This document shows positions 19,947-31,052 of a stretch of DNA of 64,000 bases, piece after piece; the stretch's first letter is position 1; the number at the start of each line of letters is the position of its first letter. Source of the stretch: Variovorax soli NBRC 106424 (lineage in GTDB: Bacteria > Pseudomonadota > Gammaproteobacteria > Burkholderiales > Burkholderiaceae_C); assembly GCF_001591385.1 (NCBI RefSeq), contig NZ_BCUU01000002.1, positions 1-64,000 on the forward strand, read 5' to 3'. Below the pieces are notes generated by a model that worked only from the letters and a program-made list of their open reading frames with translations, did no database searches and was not told the DNA's origin. The position numbers were made by a program, and so were the translations under genes.

Positions 19947-19978
19947 CCGGCGCGGCCCGCTTCCTGCTGCCGCGCCGG
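19947..19978. other. Strong GC hairpin after the receptor gene
   Basis: CCGGCGCGGC and GCCGCGCCGG form a perfect 10-pair stem around a 12-base loop, beginning 2 bases after the receptor stop. No T tract follows, so it is not a classical terminator. It may protect the mRNA 3' end or slow polymerase before the phosphoribosyltransferase gene. Confidence 0.6.
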
Positions 19979-19993
19979 CGGAGCCAGCTTCAC

Positions 19994-20617
19994 ATGCGAT
20001 ACGACAACCGGCAGCAGGCAGGCCAGCGCCTGGCACAGGCGCTGTCGGCATGGCGCGGCCGGCAGGACCTGATCGTGCTGGCACTGCCGCGCGGGGGCGT
20101 GCCGGTGGCGGCGGAGGTGGCCCGGTTTCTGGGCGCACCACTGGACGTGCTGGTGGTTCGCAAGCTGGGCCATCCGGGCCAGGAGGAATACGCCATGGGG
20201 GCCATCGCCAGCGGCGGCGTGCGGGTGCGCGCCGAGCCGGGCGACTGGCCCGTCACGCCGTCGGTACTCGAGGAGATCGTGCAGCGCGAGCAGGCGGAAC
20301 TGCAGCGGCGCGAGCACAGCTACCGCGGCAACCGCCCGGCGCCGTCCTTGCAGGGGCGCCCCGTGCTGCTGGTGGACGATGGCCTGGCCACGGGTGCCAC
20401 CATGTCTGCTGCGGTGCAGGCGGTGCGCATGCAGGCGCCGTCGCGCATCGGGGTGGCGGTGCCGGTGGCATCACGCGAGGCGCTGGCGTCGGTTGGTGCG
20501 TTGGCCGACGAGGTGATATGTCCGCTGGTGCCCGAATCGTTCCATGCGGTGGGCCTTTGGTATCGGGACTTCGACCAGACCGGGGATGAGGAAGTGAGGC
20601 GGCTGCTCGGCCGCTGA
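19994..20617 (+). CDS. Phosphoribosyltransferase-domain protein
   Basis: This 207-residue cytoplasmic protein has the type I phosphoribosyltransferase fold. The PRPP-binding motif VLLVDDGLATGATM is at residues 124-137, and VLALPRGGVPVAAEVA near residue 28 matches COG1926-type proteins. Nucleotide substrate is unknown; members of this group often sit near stress or dienelactone-hydrolase genes and have not been assigned a clear reaction. It follows the receptor gene by 49 bases. Confidence 0.88.
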   Translation: MRYDNRQQAGQRLAQALSAWRGRQDLIVLALPRGGVPVAAEVARFLGAPLDVLVVRKLGHPGQEEYAMGAIASGGVRVRAEPGDWPVTPSVLEEIVQREQAELQRREHSYRGNRPAPSLQGRPVLLVDDGLATGATMSAAVQAVRMQAPSRIGVAVPVASREALASVGALADEVICPLVPESFHAVGLWYRDFDQTGDEEVRRLLGR

Positions 20618-20652
20618 AGCGTCCCCTTCGCCGTTTGCGGGGAACCACAATG

Positions 20653-20678
20653 AAAAAGGCGCCCCGCAGGGCGCCTTT
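20653..20678 (-). terminator. Terminator of metK
   Basis: GGCGCCC / GGGCGCC stem (7 pairs) with a CGCA loop, flanked by five A on the left, which read as five U on the minus transcript. The short TTT on the right may give weak termination of the plus-strand transcript as well. Confidence 0.82.
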
Positions 20679-20719
20679 GAGAAGCGGGTCTGCAGGAAAA
20701 AAACAGACCTTCGCGTGCG

Positions 20720-21907
<1,188 letters not shown>

Positions 21908-22127
21908 GTGCTGAAACTCCGTCTTTGCTAGAAGCTGGATTGGCGCGTTGCCGACCCTGGGGGAGTTCTGGCGAACGCTTTAGCAGTGGTGTTTAACGTC
22001 GCCCTGCAAGTAGTTCCATAACTCGGCGACAATTTACATTCTATAAGAGCCGCGCTGGAGATGCTCTTGCCTTTTCACAATAAGCAGCGCGCGCATCCGG
22101 TTTATTTGCGTCCCCAGTTGTTTTTGG
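21908..22127. other. Divergent promoter region of metK and the acyltransferase genes
   Basis: The 220 bases hold no gene. On the plus strand TATAAG (22042-22047) is a likely -10 for the acyltransferases, giving a leader of about 75 bases. On the minus strand the metK leader shows no fold that I recognise as a SAM riboswitch. No -35 is convincing in either direction. Confidence 0.4.
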
Positions 22128-23003
22128 ATGATCACCCTGTTTCGCCTGCTCGCCCGCGTGCCGCTTTCGCTGATGCATCGGCTCGGTACGCCGCTGGGAT
22201 GGCTGGTGTGGTGGGGGTCCTCGGGCTATCGCAGCCGCTTCAAGGCCAATGCCGAATCGGCCGGAATTACCCCGGCGCAATATCGGCCGGCCATTGCAGC
22301 CGCGGGTGCTGCCCTGGCCGAATTGCCGTTTCTGTGGGGCCGGCCGGCCGGCGTGAGCGTGCTGCCCCATGTGGTGAGCTGGAGCGGCACGGAAGAAGTC
22401 GAAGCCGCGCTGGCCAGCAAGAAGGGCGTGATCTTCATCACCCCGCACATCGGCAGCTGGGAACTGCTGGGCCAGGCCATCGGCGAGCGCTTCGTCGACG
22501 CCCATGGCCCGATGACCGCGCTGTACCGTCCCGCGCGCAAGGCCTGGATGTCGGAGCTGGTGGCCGCCTCGCGCGAGAACCGGCGCGGGCTCAAGATGCT
22601 GCCCACCAACACGGCCGGCGTGCGCGGCCTGATGCGCGCCCTGAAGTCGGGCGGCTACACCGGCATCCTGCCTGACCAGGTGCCGCCGCTGGGGCAGGGC
22701 GTGTGGGCGCCCTTCCTGGGGCGGCGGGCCTACACCATGACCCTGCTGCCGCGCCTGGCACAGCAGACCGGCGCCCGGGTCTTCCTGGCCTCGTGCGAGC
22801 GCCTGCCGCCCGGCAAGGGCTACGCGATCCGTTTCGAGGCCATGAACGACACCGCGCTGAACGACCCGAAGGCCACGCCGGAGGAAGCGGCGGCCGCCAT
22901 GAACCGGGGCATCGAGAAGCTCATCCGCGCGCTGCCCGGGCAGTACGTCTGGGATTACGCGCGCTACAAGGAGCCGCGCGCCGAGATGGAGGTGGGCCAA
23001 TGA
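22128..23003 (+). CDS. Lysophospholipid/lipid A acyltransferase (LpxL-like)
   Basis: This 291-residue inner-membrane-associated enzyme belongs to the LpxL/HtrB family, which transfers a late acyl chain to lipid A. The catalytic HX4E motif is H107-E112 in TPHIGSWE. An N-terminal hydrophobic helix (about 8-30) anchors it. Downstream, GILPDQVPPLGQGVWAPFLGR matches the family's substrate loop. It overlaps the second acyltransferase gene by four bases, so the two may add successive chains. The exact symbol (lpxL or lpxM) cannot be fixed from sequence alone. Confidence 0.9.
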   Translation: MITLFRLLARVPLSLMHRLGTPLGWLVWWGSSGYRSRFKANAESAGITPAQYRPAIAAAGAALAELPFLWGRPAGVSVLPHVVSWSGTEEVEAALASKKGVIFITPHIGSWELLGQAIGERFVDAHGPMTALYRPARKAWMSELVAASRENRRGLKMLPTNTAGVRGLMRALKSGGYTGILPDQVPPLGQGVWAPFLGRRAYTMTLLPRLAQQTGARVFLASCERLPPGKGYAIRFEAMNDTALNDPKATPEEAAAAMNRGIEKLIRALPGQYVWDYARYKEPRAEMEVGQ

Positions 23004-23884
23004 GCCTGTCGGCGCGCCTGGCCATCGGCGTCATGAAGGCCATTGCGCACCTGCCGCTGCCGGTGCTGCGCGGCGTCGGCGCGGGGCTCGGCCATGTGCT
23101 GCATGCGCTGGCCCGGCCGCGGCGCCACGTGGTCGACGCCAATCTGCGCGTGTGCTTTCCGGAACTGTCCGAGGAAGAGCGCCAGCGCATCTCGCGCCAG
23201 ACCTTCGTCTACGTGGCCCAGTCGTGGCTGGACCGCAGCTGGCTCTGGCATGCGCCGCGGAAGGTGGTGGAAAGCCGCCTGACGCTGCGCGGCGCCAAGG
23301 AAGACCTGGACGAACTGGCCAACGGCGAGCAGGCCATCATTCTCTTTGCACCGCATTTCTACGGGCTGGACGCGGGCGCCACCACGCTCACCATGCACAT
23401 GGCGCGGCCGTCGATGACCATCTACACCACCCAGCGCAATCCCATGATCGACGACTGGGCGCGCGCGGGCCGCACGCGCTTCGGCAGCGTCACGGCACTG
23501 GAGCGCACCGACGGCGTCAAGCCCGTGCTGCACCGGCTGCGCAGGGGAGAGGTGCTGTACCTGCTGCCCGACATGGACTTCGGCCCGAGCCAGTCGATCT
23601 TCGTGCCCTTCTTCGGGGTGCAGGCGGCCACGGTGCCTTCGCTGTCGCGCTTCTCGCAGCTGGGCCGCGCCATCGTGATGCCGGTGCTCACCCGCATCAC
23701 ACCTGGGGGCTACGAGGTCGAACTGCTGCCGCGCTGGACCGGCTTCCCGACCGGCGACATCGTGGCCGACACCACGCACATGAACAAGATGCTGGAGGGC
23801 TACATCCGCACGATGCCCTCGCAGTACTACTGGGTGCACCGCCGCTTCAAGACGCGGCCCGAAGGCGAACCGCCCGTCTATTGA
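23000..23884 (+). CDS. Second LpxL/HtrB-family acyltransferase
   Basis: This 294-residue paralogue of the preceding gene has the HX4D form of the active site (H119-D124 in APHFYGLDAG) and a later LLPDMDFGPSQSIFVPFFG segment. The N-terminus carries one anchor helix. It is translationally coupled to the first acyltransferase (ATGA). Its last 7 bases overlap the end of the convergent hydrolase gene, leaving no room for a terminator between them. Confidence 0.9.
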   Translation: MSLSARLAIGVMKAIAHLPLPVLRGVGAGLGHVLHALARPRRHVVDANLRVCFPELSEEERQRISRQTFVYVAQSWLDRSWLWHAPRKVVESRLTLRGAKEDLDELANGEQAIILFAPHFYGLDAGATTLTMHMARPSMTIYTTQRNPMIDDWARAGRTRFGSVTALERTDGVKPVLHRLRRGEVLYLLPDMDFGPSQSIFVPFFGVQAATVPSLSRFSQLGRAIVMPVLTRITPGGYEVELLPRWTGFPTGDIVADTTHMNKMLEGYIRTMPSQYYWVHRRFKTRPEGEPPVY

Positions 23885-24792
23885 GCGCGGGCGGCCGGCC
23901 GCGCGAAGGCCTCGATCTCGCGCATCACTGTCTCGGGCTGCTCATGCACGATCCAGTGCGTGGCGCCCGGCATCTTCTTGAGCTGCAGCTTCGGCACGTA
24001 GTCTTCCAGGCCTTCGATCAGGCCCGGCAGCAGCGCCACGTCGTCCATGGCCCAGAGCACCAGCGTGGGCACGTCCACGGTCAGGCGCTCGCGCGGCAAA
24101 TCGGGGAAGGTGCGTGGCGCCTCGCCCGGCGCTGCGGGCTTGAGGGGCGTCACGCGGTAGAGGTTGCAGGCGCCGGTCAGGCCCGCGTCCCACACTCCGC
24201 GGTATTGCGCCTTCACCGCCTCCGTCAGCCACGGGCGCACGCCGGGCGGCGCGGCAAAGAAGGGCCACAGGCGCTGGTAGTCGTTCTCGGCCAGCAGCCG
24301 TTCGGCATCGGGCCGCGCCAGGAAGGTCATGTAGGCGCTGGCGTCGCGCTGCGCCGGGTTGTCCCGCAGCTCGCGCAGGAAGGTGCCGGGGTGGGGCGAG
24401 TTGATGATGACCAGGCGATCGAGCTTCGCCGGCTGCGCGTTGGCCAGGCCCCAGCCGAAGGCGCCGCCCCAGTCATGCGCCACCAGCGTGTCGATGCGGC
24501 CGTTAGGTGATTCGAGCGCGGCCAGCTCGAGGATGTCCTTGATGAGCAGGTGGGCCCGGTACGCATCCACCTCGGGCGGCGCGCTGGACTGCTCGAAGCC
24601 GCGCAGGTTGGGCGCCACGCAGCGGTAGCCGCCATGTTCGGGCTGCGCGAAGTACTCCAGAAGCGGGTCCCAGATGAATGCGCCTTCCGGAAAGCCGTGC
24701 AGAAAGAGCATCAGCGGCCTTCCGGCTTGCCCGGCGGCGCGGCAACTGAGGGTGATGCCGTGCGGCAGGGTGCGCTGGAAGGTCTGGATCAT
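23878..24792 (-). CDS. Alpha/beta hydrolase (epoxide hydrolase/dehalogenase-like)
   Basis: This 304-residue protein has the oxyanion-side HGFPEGAF motif (32-39), a nucleophile elbow with aspartate (AHDWGG, D107) rather than serine, and a late catalytic histidine in GATHWIVHE. An Asp nucleophile points to epoxide hydrolases or haloalkane dehalogenases, which work by an ester intermediate. The substrate is unknown. The gene lies 21 bases downstream of ysxC on the same strand and converges on the acyltransferases with a 7-base overlap. Confidence 0.87.
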   Translation of the reverse strand: MIQTFQRTLPHGITLSCRAAGQAGRPLMLFLHGFPEGAFIWDPLLEYFAQPEHGGYRCVAPNLRGFEQSSAPPEVDAYRAHLLIKDILELAALESPNGRIDTLVAHDWGGAFGWGLANAQPAKLDRLVIINSPHPGTFLRELRDNPAQRDASAYMTFLARPDAERLLAENDYQRLWPFFAAPPGVRPWLTEAVKAQYRGVWDAGLTGACNLYRVTPLKPAAPGEAPRTFPDLPRERLTVDVPTLVLWAMDDVALLPGLIEGLEDYVPKLQLKKMPGATHWIVHEQPETVMREIEAFARPAARAQ

Positions 24793-24813
24793 GCGGGCCT
24801 CGACGTCTCTCGT

Positions 24814-25542
24814 TCAGGACGCGGCCGCAGGATCTCCTGAAGCCGCGGGTTGCGGGTCTTCCTCGGGGTGCACCCAGCGCCAGAGCAGCTCGGCGGCCTC
24901 GCCCACGCCCTGGCGATTGGGCGCGGAGAACAGTTTGACTTCGCCGCCGCCGGCCTGCAGTCGCGTGATGGACAGCACCTTGGCGCCTTCCGAACGGGTG
25001 AGCTTGTCGGCCTTGGTCAGCAGCACCAGGAACTTCAGGCCCTGCTCCACGCGCGGACGGATCACGTCCAGCAGGATCTCGTCGAGCTCGGTCATGCCGT
25101 GGCGCGGATCGCACATCAGCACCACGCCGCGCAGGCTCGGGCGGGTCATGAGGTAGTTGCCCATCACCCGCTGCCAGCGCAGCTTGGCCTCGCGCGGCAC
25201 GGCCGCATAGCCGTAGCCGGGGAGGTCGGCCAGCACGGCGTCGTCGAGGTTCTGCTTGCCCACGCCGAACAGGTTGATGTGCTGCGTGCGGCCCGGCGTC
25301 TTGGAGGCGAAGGCCAGGCGCTTTTGCTGGGTGAGCGTGTTGATGGCGGTGGACTTGCCGGCATTGGAGCGGCCGACGAAGGCGATCTCGGGCAGGCCCA
25401 GGTCGGGCAGGTGTTCCAGTTGCGGCGCGCTGGTCACGAAATGCGCGGTGTGCAGCCAGCCCAGGGCCACCCGCTCGCGTTGTGCAGTTGCGTCGTCCTT
25501 GGCCTTGGCATGCGGGGCCGGTGGGCGGGAAGGGGGGGTCAT
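24814..25542 (-). CDS. ysxC: YsxC/EngB ribosome-assembly GTPase
   Basis: This 242-residue GTPase of the YihA/EngB family acts in 50S ribosome maturation. G1 is GRSNAGKS at 57-64, the G2 region is TPGRTQHIN, G3 is DLPGYGYA and G4 is TKADK. The first 30 residues and the last 20 are variable extensions beyond the core. It is divergent from cytochrome c4 with a 71-base gap. Confidence 0.95.
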   Translation of the reverse strand: MTPPSRPPAPHAKAKDDATAQRERVALGWLHTAHFVTSAPQLEHLPDLGLPEIAFVGRSNAGKSTAINTLTQQKRLAFASKTPGRTQHINLFGVGKQNLDDAVLADLPGYGYAAVPREAKLRWQRVMGNYLMTRPSLRGVVLMCDPRHGMTELDEILLDVIRPRVEQGLKFLVLLTKADKLTRSEGAKVLSITRLQAGGGEVKLFSAPNRQGVGEAAELLWRWVHPEEDPQPAASGDPAAAS

Positions 25543-25613
25543 TACTGAGCTATCGTTAGGGGAGTGCCATTGTAGAATCGCAAGGTTTTGCGCCCTAAAA
25601 CCAACCCCTCGAT

Positions 25614-26300
25614 ATGAAGTCGTCGTTTCACTTTCTGCGCGCAGCCATCCTGGCAGGCGCCGCTTTCGTCAGTGTCAATGCAAGCTTTGCTTCCGACGCG
25701 CCGGCTCCTGCCGACGGTGCAGCGGCGGCACCGAAGCTGGCCAAGCCGGACCTGGCGAAGGGGGAAGCGATCCTGAACGCGACGCCGGCCAACAGCCAGA
25801 GTTGCGCGTCGTGCCACAGCGCCGACGGCAACTCCTCCATCGCGGCCAATCCCAAGCTGGCGCAGCAGCATCCCGAGTACATCCTCAAGCAGCTGCAGGA
25901 CTTCAAGTCGGGCAAGCGCAAGAGCGCGATCATGAAGCCCTTCGCCTCGGCCCTGAGCGACGAAGACATGCGCAACGTGGCCTACTTCGTGGGATCCAAG
26001 AAGATCAAGCCCGGCTTCGCGAAGGACAAGGACACGGTCGCCCTGGGCGAGAAGATCTTCCGCGGCGGCGTGGCCGACCGCCAGGTGCCCGCCTGCGCCG
26101 GCTGCCACAGCCCCAACGGCGCCGGCATGCCCGCCCAGTACCCGCGCCTGCAGGGCCAGCACGCCGACTACACCACCGCCCAGATGGTGGCCTTCCGCGA
26201 CGGCCAGCGCCTGAACAACCCGGTGATGAACGGCGTGGCCGCCAAGCTCAACGACCGCGAGATCAAGGCCGTGGCCGACTACATCGCCGGCCTGCGCTGA
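25614..26300 (+). CDS. Cytochrome c4, dihaem
   Basis: This 228-residue periplasmic protein has a signal peptide ending at NASFA (about residue 26) and two similar cytochrome c domains, with haem sites CASCH (64-68) and CAGCH (161-165). Distal methionines appear in each half (KSAIMKPF; NPVMNG). Cytochrome c4 carries electrons to terminal oxidases. It stands next to the System II haem-attachment genes, a common betaproteobacterial arrangement. TAGAAT at 25572-25577 is a possible -10; no Shine-Dalgarno precedes the ATG. Confidence 0.94.
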   Translation: MKSSFHFLRAAILAGAAFVSVNASFASDAPAPADGAAAAPKLAKPDLAKGEAILNATPANSQSCASCHSADGNSSIAANPKLAQQHPEYILKQLQDFKSGKRKSAIMKPFASALSDEDMRNVAYFVGSKKIKPGFAKDKDTVALGEKIFRGGVADRQVPACAGCHSPNGAGMPAQYPRLQGQHADYTTAQMVAFRDGQRLNNPVMNGVAAKLNDREIKAVADYIAGLR

Positions 26301-26370
26301 TATCGCTTGCATGCATGCGCGCACGGCGCGCGCATGCCGGGTGAACCAACCGCCACACAACAAACCCAAG

Positions 26371-26406
26371 AAGGCGGGCCGATCCGACAGGGATGGCCCG
26401 CCTTTT
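26371..26406 (+). terminator. Rho-independent terminator after cytochrome c4
   Basis: Stem AAGGCGGGCC / GGCCCGCCTT (10 pairs) with a 14-base loop, followed by TTTTC and TTTT. It separates cytochrome c4 from resB. Confidence 0.88.
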
Positions 26407-26442
26407 CTTTTCCTAGTTCCTTTCATCCTCGGTCCTCGCGCC

Positions 26443-28602
26443 ATGTCGGTCTCCACTCACGGCCTCCGCGTCCATCGCGGCCCCCACGCCTGGCGCGTGG
26501 CGGTGGAGCTGCTGTCCTCGATGCGCTTCGCGATTGCGCTGCTGACGGTCATCTGCATCGCCTCGATCATCGGCACCGTGCTCAAGCAGGGCGAGCCGAC
26601 GGCCAACTACGTCAACCAGTTCGGCCCCTTCTGGTCGCAGGTGTTCCGGGCCGCGCAGCTGGGCAGCGTGTACAGCGCCTGGTGGTTCCTGCTGATCCTG
26701 CTGTTCCTGGTGGTGAGCACGGTGCTTTGCATCGTGCGCAACGTGCCCCACATCGTGCGCGAGCTGCGCACGGTGAAGGAAGACATTCGCGCGGGCAGCC
26801 TGCGCGCCTTCGGGCAGCGGGCCGAAGCCGTGCTGGAATCCGAGGCGCCCGAGGCCGCCGCCCAGCGCATCGGCAAGCTGCTGGCCGGCGGCGGCTGGAA
26901 GGTCAAGCTGCAACGGCGCGAGCTGCCTGAAGGCACCGAAGGTTGTGCCGTGGGCTGGATGGTGGCCGCGCGTGCCGGCGGCGCGCACAAGCTGGGCTAC
27001 CTCGCAGCGCACAGCGCCATCGTGCTGGTGTGCCTGGGCGGCCTGCTCGACGGCGACCTGGTGGTGCGCGCGCAGACCTGGTTCAACGGCAAGAGCGTGT
27101 ACCAGGGCGGCGGCTTGATTGCGGATGTGCCGCCGCAGCATCGGCTCTCGCCCGCCAACCCGACCTTCCGCGGCAACATCCTGGTGCCCGAGGGGCAGAG
27201 TTCCAGCGTGGCCATTCTCAACCAGTCCGACGGCGTGCTGCTGCAGGATCTGCCCTTTGCCATCGAGCTCAAGAAGTTCATCGTCGACTACTACTCCACC
27301 GGCATGCCCAAGCTCTTTGCCAGCGAAGTGGTGTTGCACGATCGAGCAACCGGCGAGCAGGTGCCGGCGCGGATCGAGGTGAATCACCCGGCCAGCTACA
27401 AGGGCGTGGAAATCTACCAGTCCAGCTTCGACGACGGCGGCTCCAGCGTGAAGCTCAAGGCGGTGCCCATGGGCGCGGCGGCCAAGCCATTCGAGATCGA
27501 GGGCACGATCGGCTCCAGCGCGCGCATCACCAACGGCAGCGACGCGCTCACGCTCGAGTTCACCGCGCTGCGCGTCATCAACGTCGAGAACTTCGGCTCG
27601 CCGCAGGGCGGCAGCGCGGTCGACGTGCGCAAGGTCGACCTGCGCCAGCAGCTCGAGTCCCGGCTGGGCGCGGCCCACAAGAGCAGCCAGGAAAAGGAGC
27701 TGCGCAACATCGGCCCGAGCATCGGCTACAAGCTGCGCGATGCGGCCGGCCAGGCGCGCGAGTTCCAGAACTACATGGTGCCGGTCGACACCGGCGACGG
27801 CCAGCCGGTGTTCCTGCTGGGCGTGCGCGAGCAGCCGAGCGAGCCGTTCCGCTACCTGCGCGTGCCGGCAGACGACCAGGGGTCGATGGACGGCTTTGTG
27901 CGCATGCGCGCCGCATTGGCCGATGACGCGCTGCGCCGCAAGGCGGTGGACCAATACATCGCCCGCGTGGCCGACAGCAAGCGGCCGGAGCTGGCTGAGC
28001 AGCTGCGCGCTTCGGCAACACGTGCGCTGGCGCTGTTCGCCGGCAGTGAGCGGGCACGGCAGGACGCCACCAGTCGCGGCGGCTGGCAGGCCATCGCGGA
28101 GTTCATGGAGACCAACGTGCCCGAGGGCGAGCGCGAGCGCGCGGGCAGCGTGCTGGTGCGCATCCTCAACGACGTGCTGTTCGAGGTGCTCAACCTCAGC
28201 CGCGCGCAGGCGGGGCTGGCGCCACTGCCGGCCGACGAGAAGAGCCAGGCCTATCTCACGCAGGCGGTGCTGGCGATCAGCGACGCCTATTTCTATCCGG
28301 CTCCGCTGGCCATGATGCTGACCGATTTCAACCAGGTGCAGGCCAGCGTGTTCCAGGTGGCGCGAGCCCCTGGCAAGAACATCGTCTATCTGGGCTGCCT
28401 GTTGCTGATCATCGGCATTTTTGCCATGCTCTATGTGCGCGAGCGCAGGCTCTGGGTCTGGCTGGCGCCGGCCGCCGCGCAGCCGGGCGGCACGGGCGCG
28501 ACCAGCGCCACCATGGCGATGTCGACCAACCGCAAGACCCTGGACGCCGACCGCGAATTCGAGCAGCTGCGCGGCAAGCTGCTGCCCACTCACAAGGAGT
28601 AG
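26443..28602 (+). CDS. resB: ResB/CcsB, System II cytochrome c biogenesis protein
   Basis: This 719-residue membrane protein has four main hydrophobic segments: near residues 28-48 (FAIALLTVICIASIIG), 74-95, 185-205 and just before the C-terminus. A large periplasmic domain lies in between. ResB pairs with CcsA to channel haem outward and attach it to apocytochromes. The ATG at 26443 is chosen because the open frame further upstream crosses the terminator stem. CcsA follows after 5 bases. Confidence 0.95.
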   Translation: MSVSTHGLRVHRGPHAWRVAVELLSSMRFAIALLTVICIASIIGTVLKQGEPTANYVNQFGPFWSQVFRAAQLGSVYSAWWFLLILLFLVVSTVLCIVRNVPHIVRELRTVKEDIRAGSLRAFGQRAEAVLESEAPEAAAQRIGKLLAGGGWKVKLQRRELPEGTEGCAVGWMVAARAGGAHKLGYLAAHSAIVLVCLGGLLDGDLVVRAQTWFNGKSVYQGGGLIADVPPQHRLSPANPTFRGNILVPEGQSSSVAILNQSDGVLLQDLPFAIELKKFIVDYYSTGMPKLFASEVVLHDRATGEQVPARIEVNHPASYKGVEIYQSSFDDGGSSVKLKAVPMGAAAKPFEIEGTIGSSARITNGSDALTLEFTALRVINVENFGSPQGGSAVDVRKVDLRQQLESRLGAAHKSSQEKELRNIGPSIGYKLRDAAGQAREFQNYMVPVDTGDGQPVFLLGVREQPSEPFRYLRVPADDQGSMDGFVRMRAALADDALRRKAVDQYIARVADSKRPELAEQLRASATRALALFAGSERARQDATSRGGWQAIAEFMETNVPEGERERAGSVLVRILNDVLFEVLNLSRAQAGLAPLPADEKSQAYLTQAVLAISDAYFYPAPLAMMLTDFNQVQASVFQVARAPGKNIVYLGCLLLIIGIFAMLYVRERRLWVWLAPAAAQPGGTGATSATMAMSTNRKTLDADREFEQLRGKLLPTHKE

Positions 28603-28607
28603 TCGCC

Positions 28608-29936
28608 ATGACGACGACCACCACCACCACGACCCTGACCCTCAACGACAGCTGGCTGTCGCGCCGCAACGCCTTCGACTGGGTGTTCGCACTGCTGGTG
28701 GTGGCTGGCGGCCTGTTCGCCTTCGCCCGCTATGCCGGGGCGATGGACATCTACGAGAAGGTGATCCTGGTGGCGGCGATGCCGGCGGCCATCTGGCTCG
28801 GCTGGTTCTGGCGGCCGCTGGCGGTGCTGGGGCTGGTGGTGGCGGCGGCCTCACTGCTGGGCATCGTTTCCTACCAGGGCGACCTGGCGCGTGCCGACAG
28901 CGTGTTCTGGCTGAAGTACTTCCTGTCGAGCCAGTCGGCCATCCTGTGGATGAGCGTGCTCATCTTCATGAGCACGGTGTTCTACTGGCTGGGCTTCTTC
29001 GGCGGCACGCAATCCGATGCGCTCGAGGCCATCGGCTCGCGCATCGCCTGGACTGCGGTGGGCCTGGCGCTCATCGGCACCATGGTGCGCTGGTACGAAA
29101 GCCACCTGCTGGGGCCGGACATCGGACACATCCCGGTGAGCAACCTGTACGAAGTCTTCGTGCTGTTCTGCTGGATCACCACCGTCTTCTACCTGTACTA
29201 CGAATCGCACTACGGCACGCGCGCGCTGGGCGCCTTTGTGATGCTGGTGGTGAGCGCGGCCGTGGGCTTCCTGCTCTGGTACACGCTGGTGCGCGACGCC
29301 CACCAGATCCAGCCGCTGGTGCCGGCGCTGCAAAGCTGGTGGATGAAGCTGCATGTGCCGGCCAACTTCATCGGCTACGGCACCTTCGCGCTGGCGGCCA
29401 TGGTGGCCTTCGCCTACCTCATCAAGCAGCAGGCGGCGGAAAGCCGCTGGTACAAGCTCACGCCGATCTGGCTGCTGGGCGTGGCGCTGTGCTTCGTGCC
29501 GGTGGCGTTCCGCCAGCGTGCGCAGGAGGCGGGCGGCAGCTACTGGGTGGTCTATGCGGCCATCTCGGCGCTGATCGCGGCGGGCATCCTGCTCGGGCGC
29601 AAGCGCATTGCGCAGCGCCTGCCGGCGCCGCAGGTGCTGGATGACGTGATGTACAAGGCCATTGCCGTGGGCTTTGCCTTCTTCACCATCGCCACGGTGC
29701 TGGGTGCGCTGTGGGCGGCCGATGCCTGGGGCGGCTACTGGAGCTGGGACCCGAAGGAGACCTGGGCCCTCATCGTGTGGCTCAACTACGCGGCCTGGCT
29801 GCACATGCGGCTGGTCAAGGGCCTGCGCGGCACGGTGGCCGCCTGGTGGGCGCTGGCGGGGCTGGCCGTGACCACCTTTGCCTTCCTGGGTGTGAACATG
29901 TTCCTCAGCGGGCTGCATAGTTACGGCACCTTGTAG
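28608..29936 (+). CDS. ccsA: CcsA (ResC), System II cytochrome c synthase
   Basis: This 442-residue polytopic protein is the haem-attaching half of System II. Its WWD domain is WGGYWSWDPKETWALI near residues 376-391, with conserved histidines in MKLHVPANFIGYG and at the C-terminal NMFLSGLHSYG. The N-terminus is a run of eight threonines (MTTTTTTTT), which is odd and probably cytoplasmic. Some databases call this product CcsB. With resB it forms a complete, apparently intact System II. Confidence 0.95.
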   Translation: MTTTTTTTTLTLNDSWLSRRNAFDWVFALLVVAGGLFAFARYAGAMDIYEKVILVAAMPAAIWLGWFWRPLAVLGLVVAAASLLGIVSYQGDLARADSVFWLKYFLSSQSAILWMSVLIFMSTVFYWLGFFGGTQSDALEAIGSRIAWTAVGLALIGTMVRWYESHLLGPDIGHIPVSNLYEVFVLFCWITTVFYLYYESHYGTRALGAFVMLVVSAAVGFLLWYTLVRDAHQIQPLVPALQSWWMKLHVPANFIGYGTFALAAMVAFAYLIKQQAAESRWYKLTPIWLLGVALCFVPVAFRQRAQEAGGSYWVVYAAISALIAAGILLGRKRIAQRLPAPQVLDDVMYKAIAVGFAFFTIATVLGALWAADAWGGYWSWDPKETWALIVWLNYAAWLHMRLVKGLRGTVAAWWALAGLAVTTFAFLGVNMFLSGLHSYGTL

Positions 29937-30032
29937 GCACCTTCGCCTCTTTTCTGTTGAACATTTGCGCCCTCGGGTAACCAAAACCGGGAATGGCCCG
30001 AAATTGAGGACAACAACAGGAAAAGGCGACCG

Positions 30033-31031
<999 letters not shown>

Positions 31032-31052
31032 GCGCGCGCGGGTACGGTTTCC

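Noticed and set aside
21908..22040. SAM riboswitch ahead of metK
   Set aside because: I could not find a fold or conserved core matching known SAM riboswitches in the minus-strand leader.
26311..26442. Upstream extension of resB (44 codons)
   Set aside because: It crosses the terminator stem, whereas the ATG at 26443 gives the usual ResB N-terminus.
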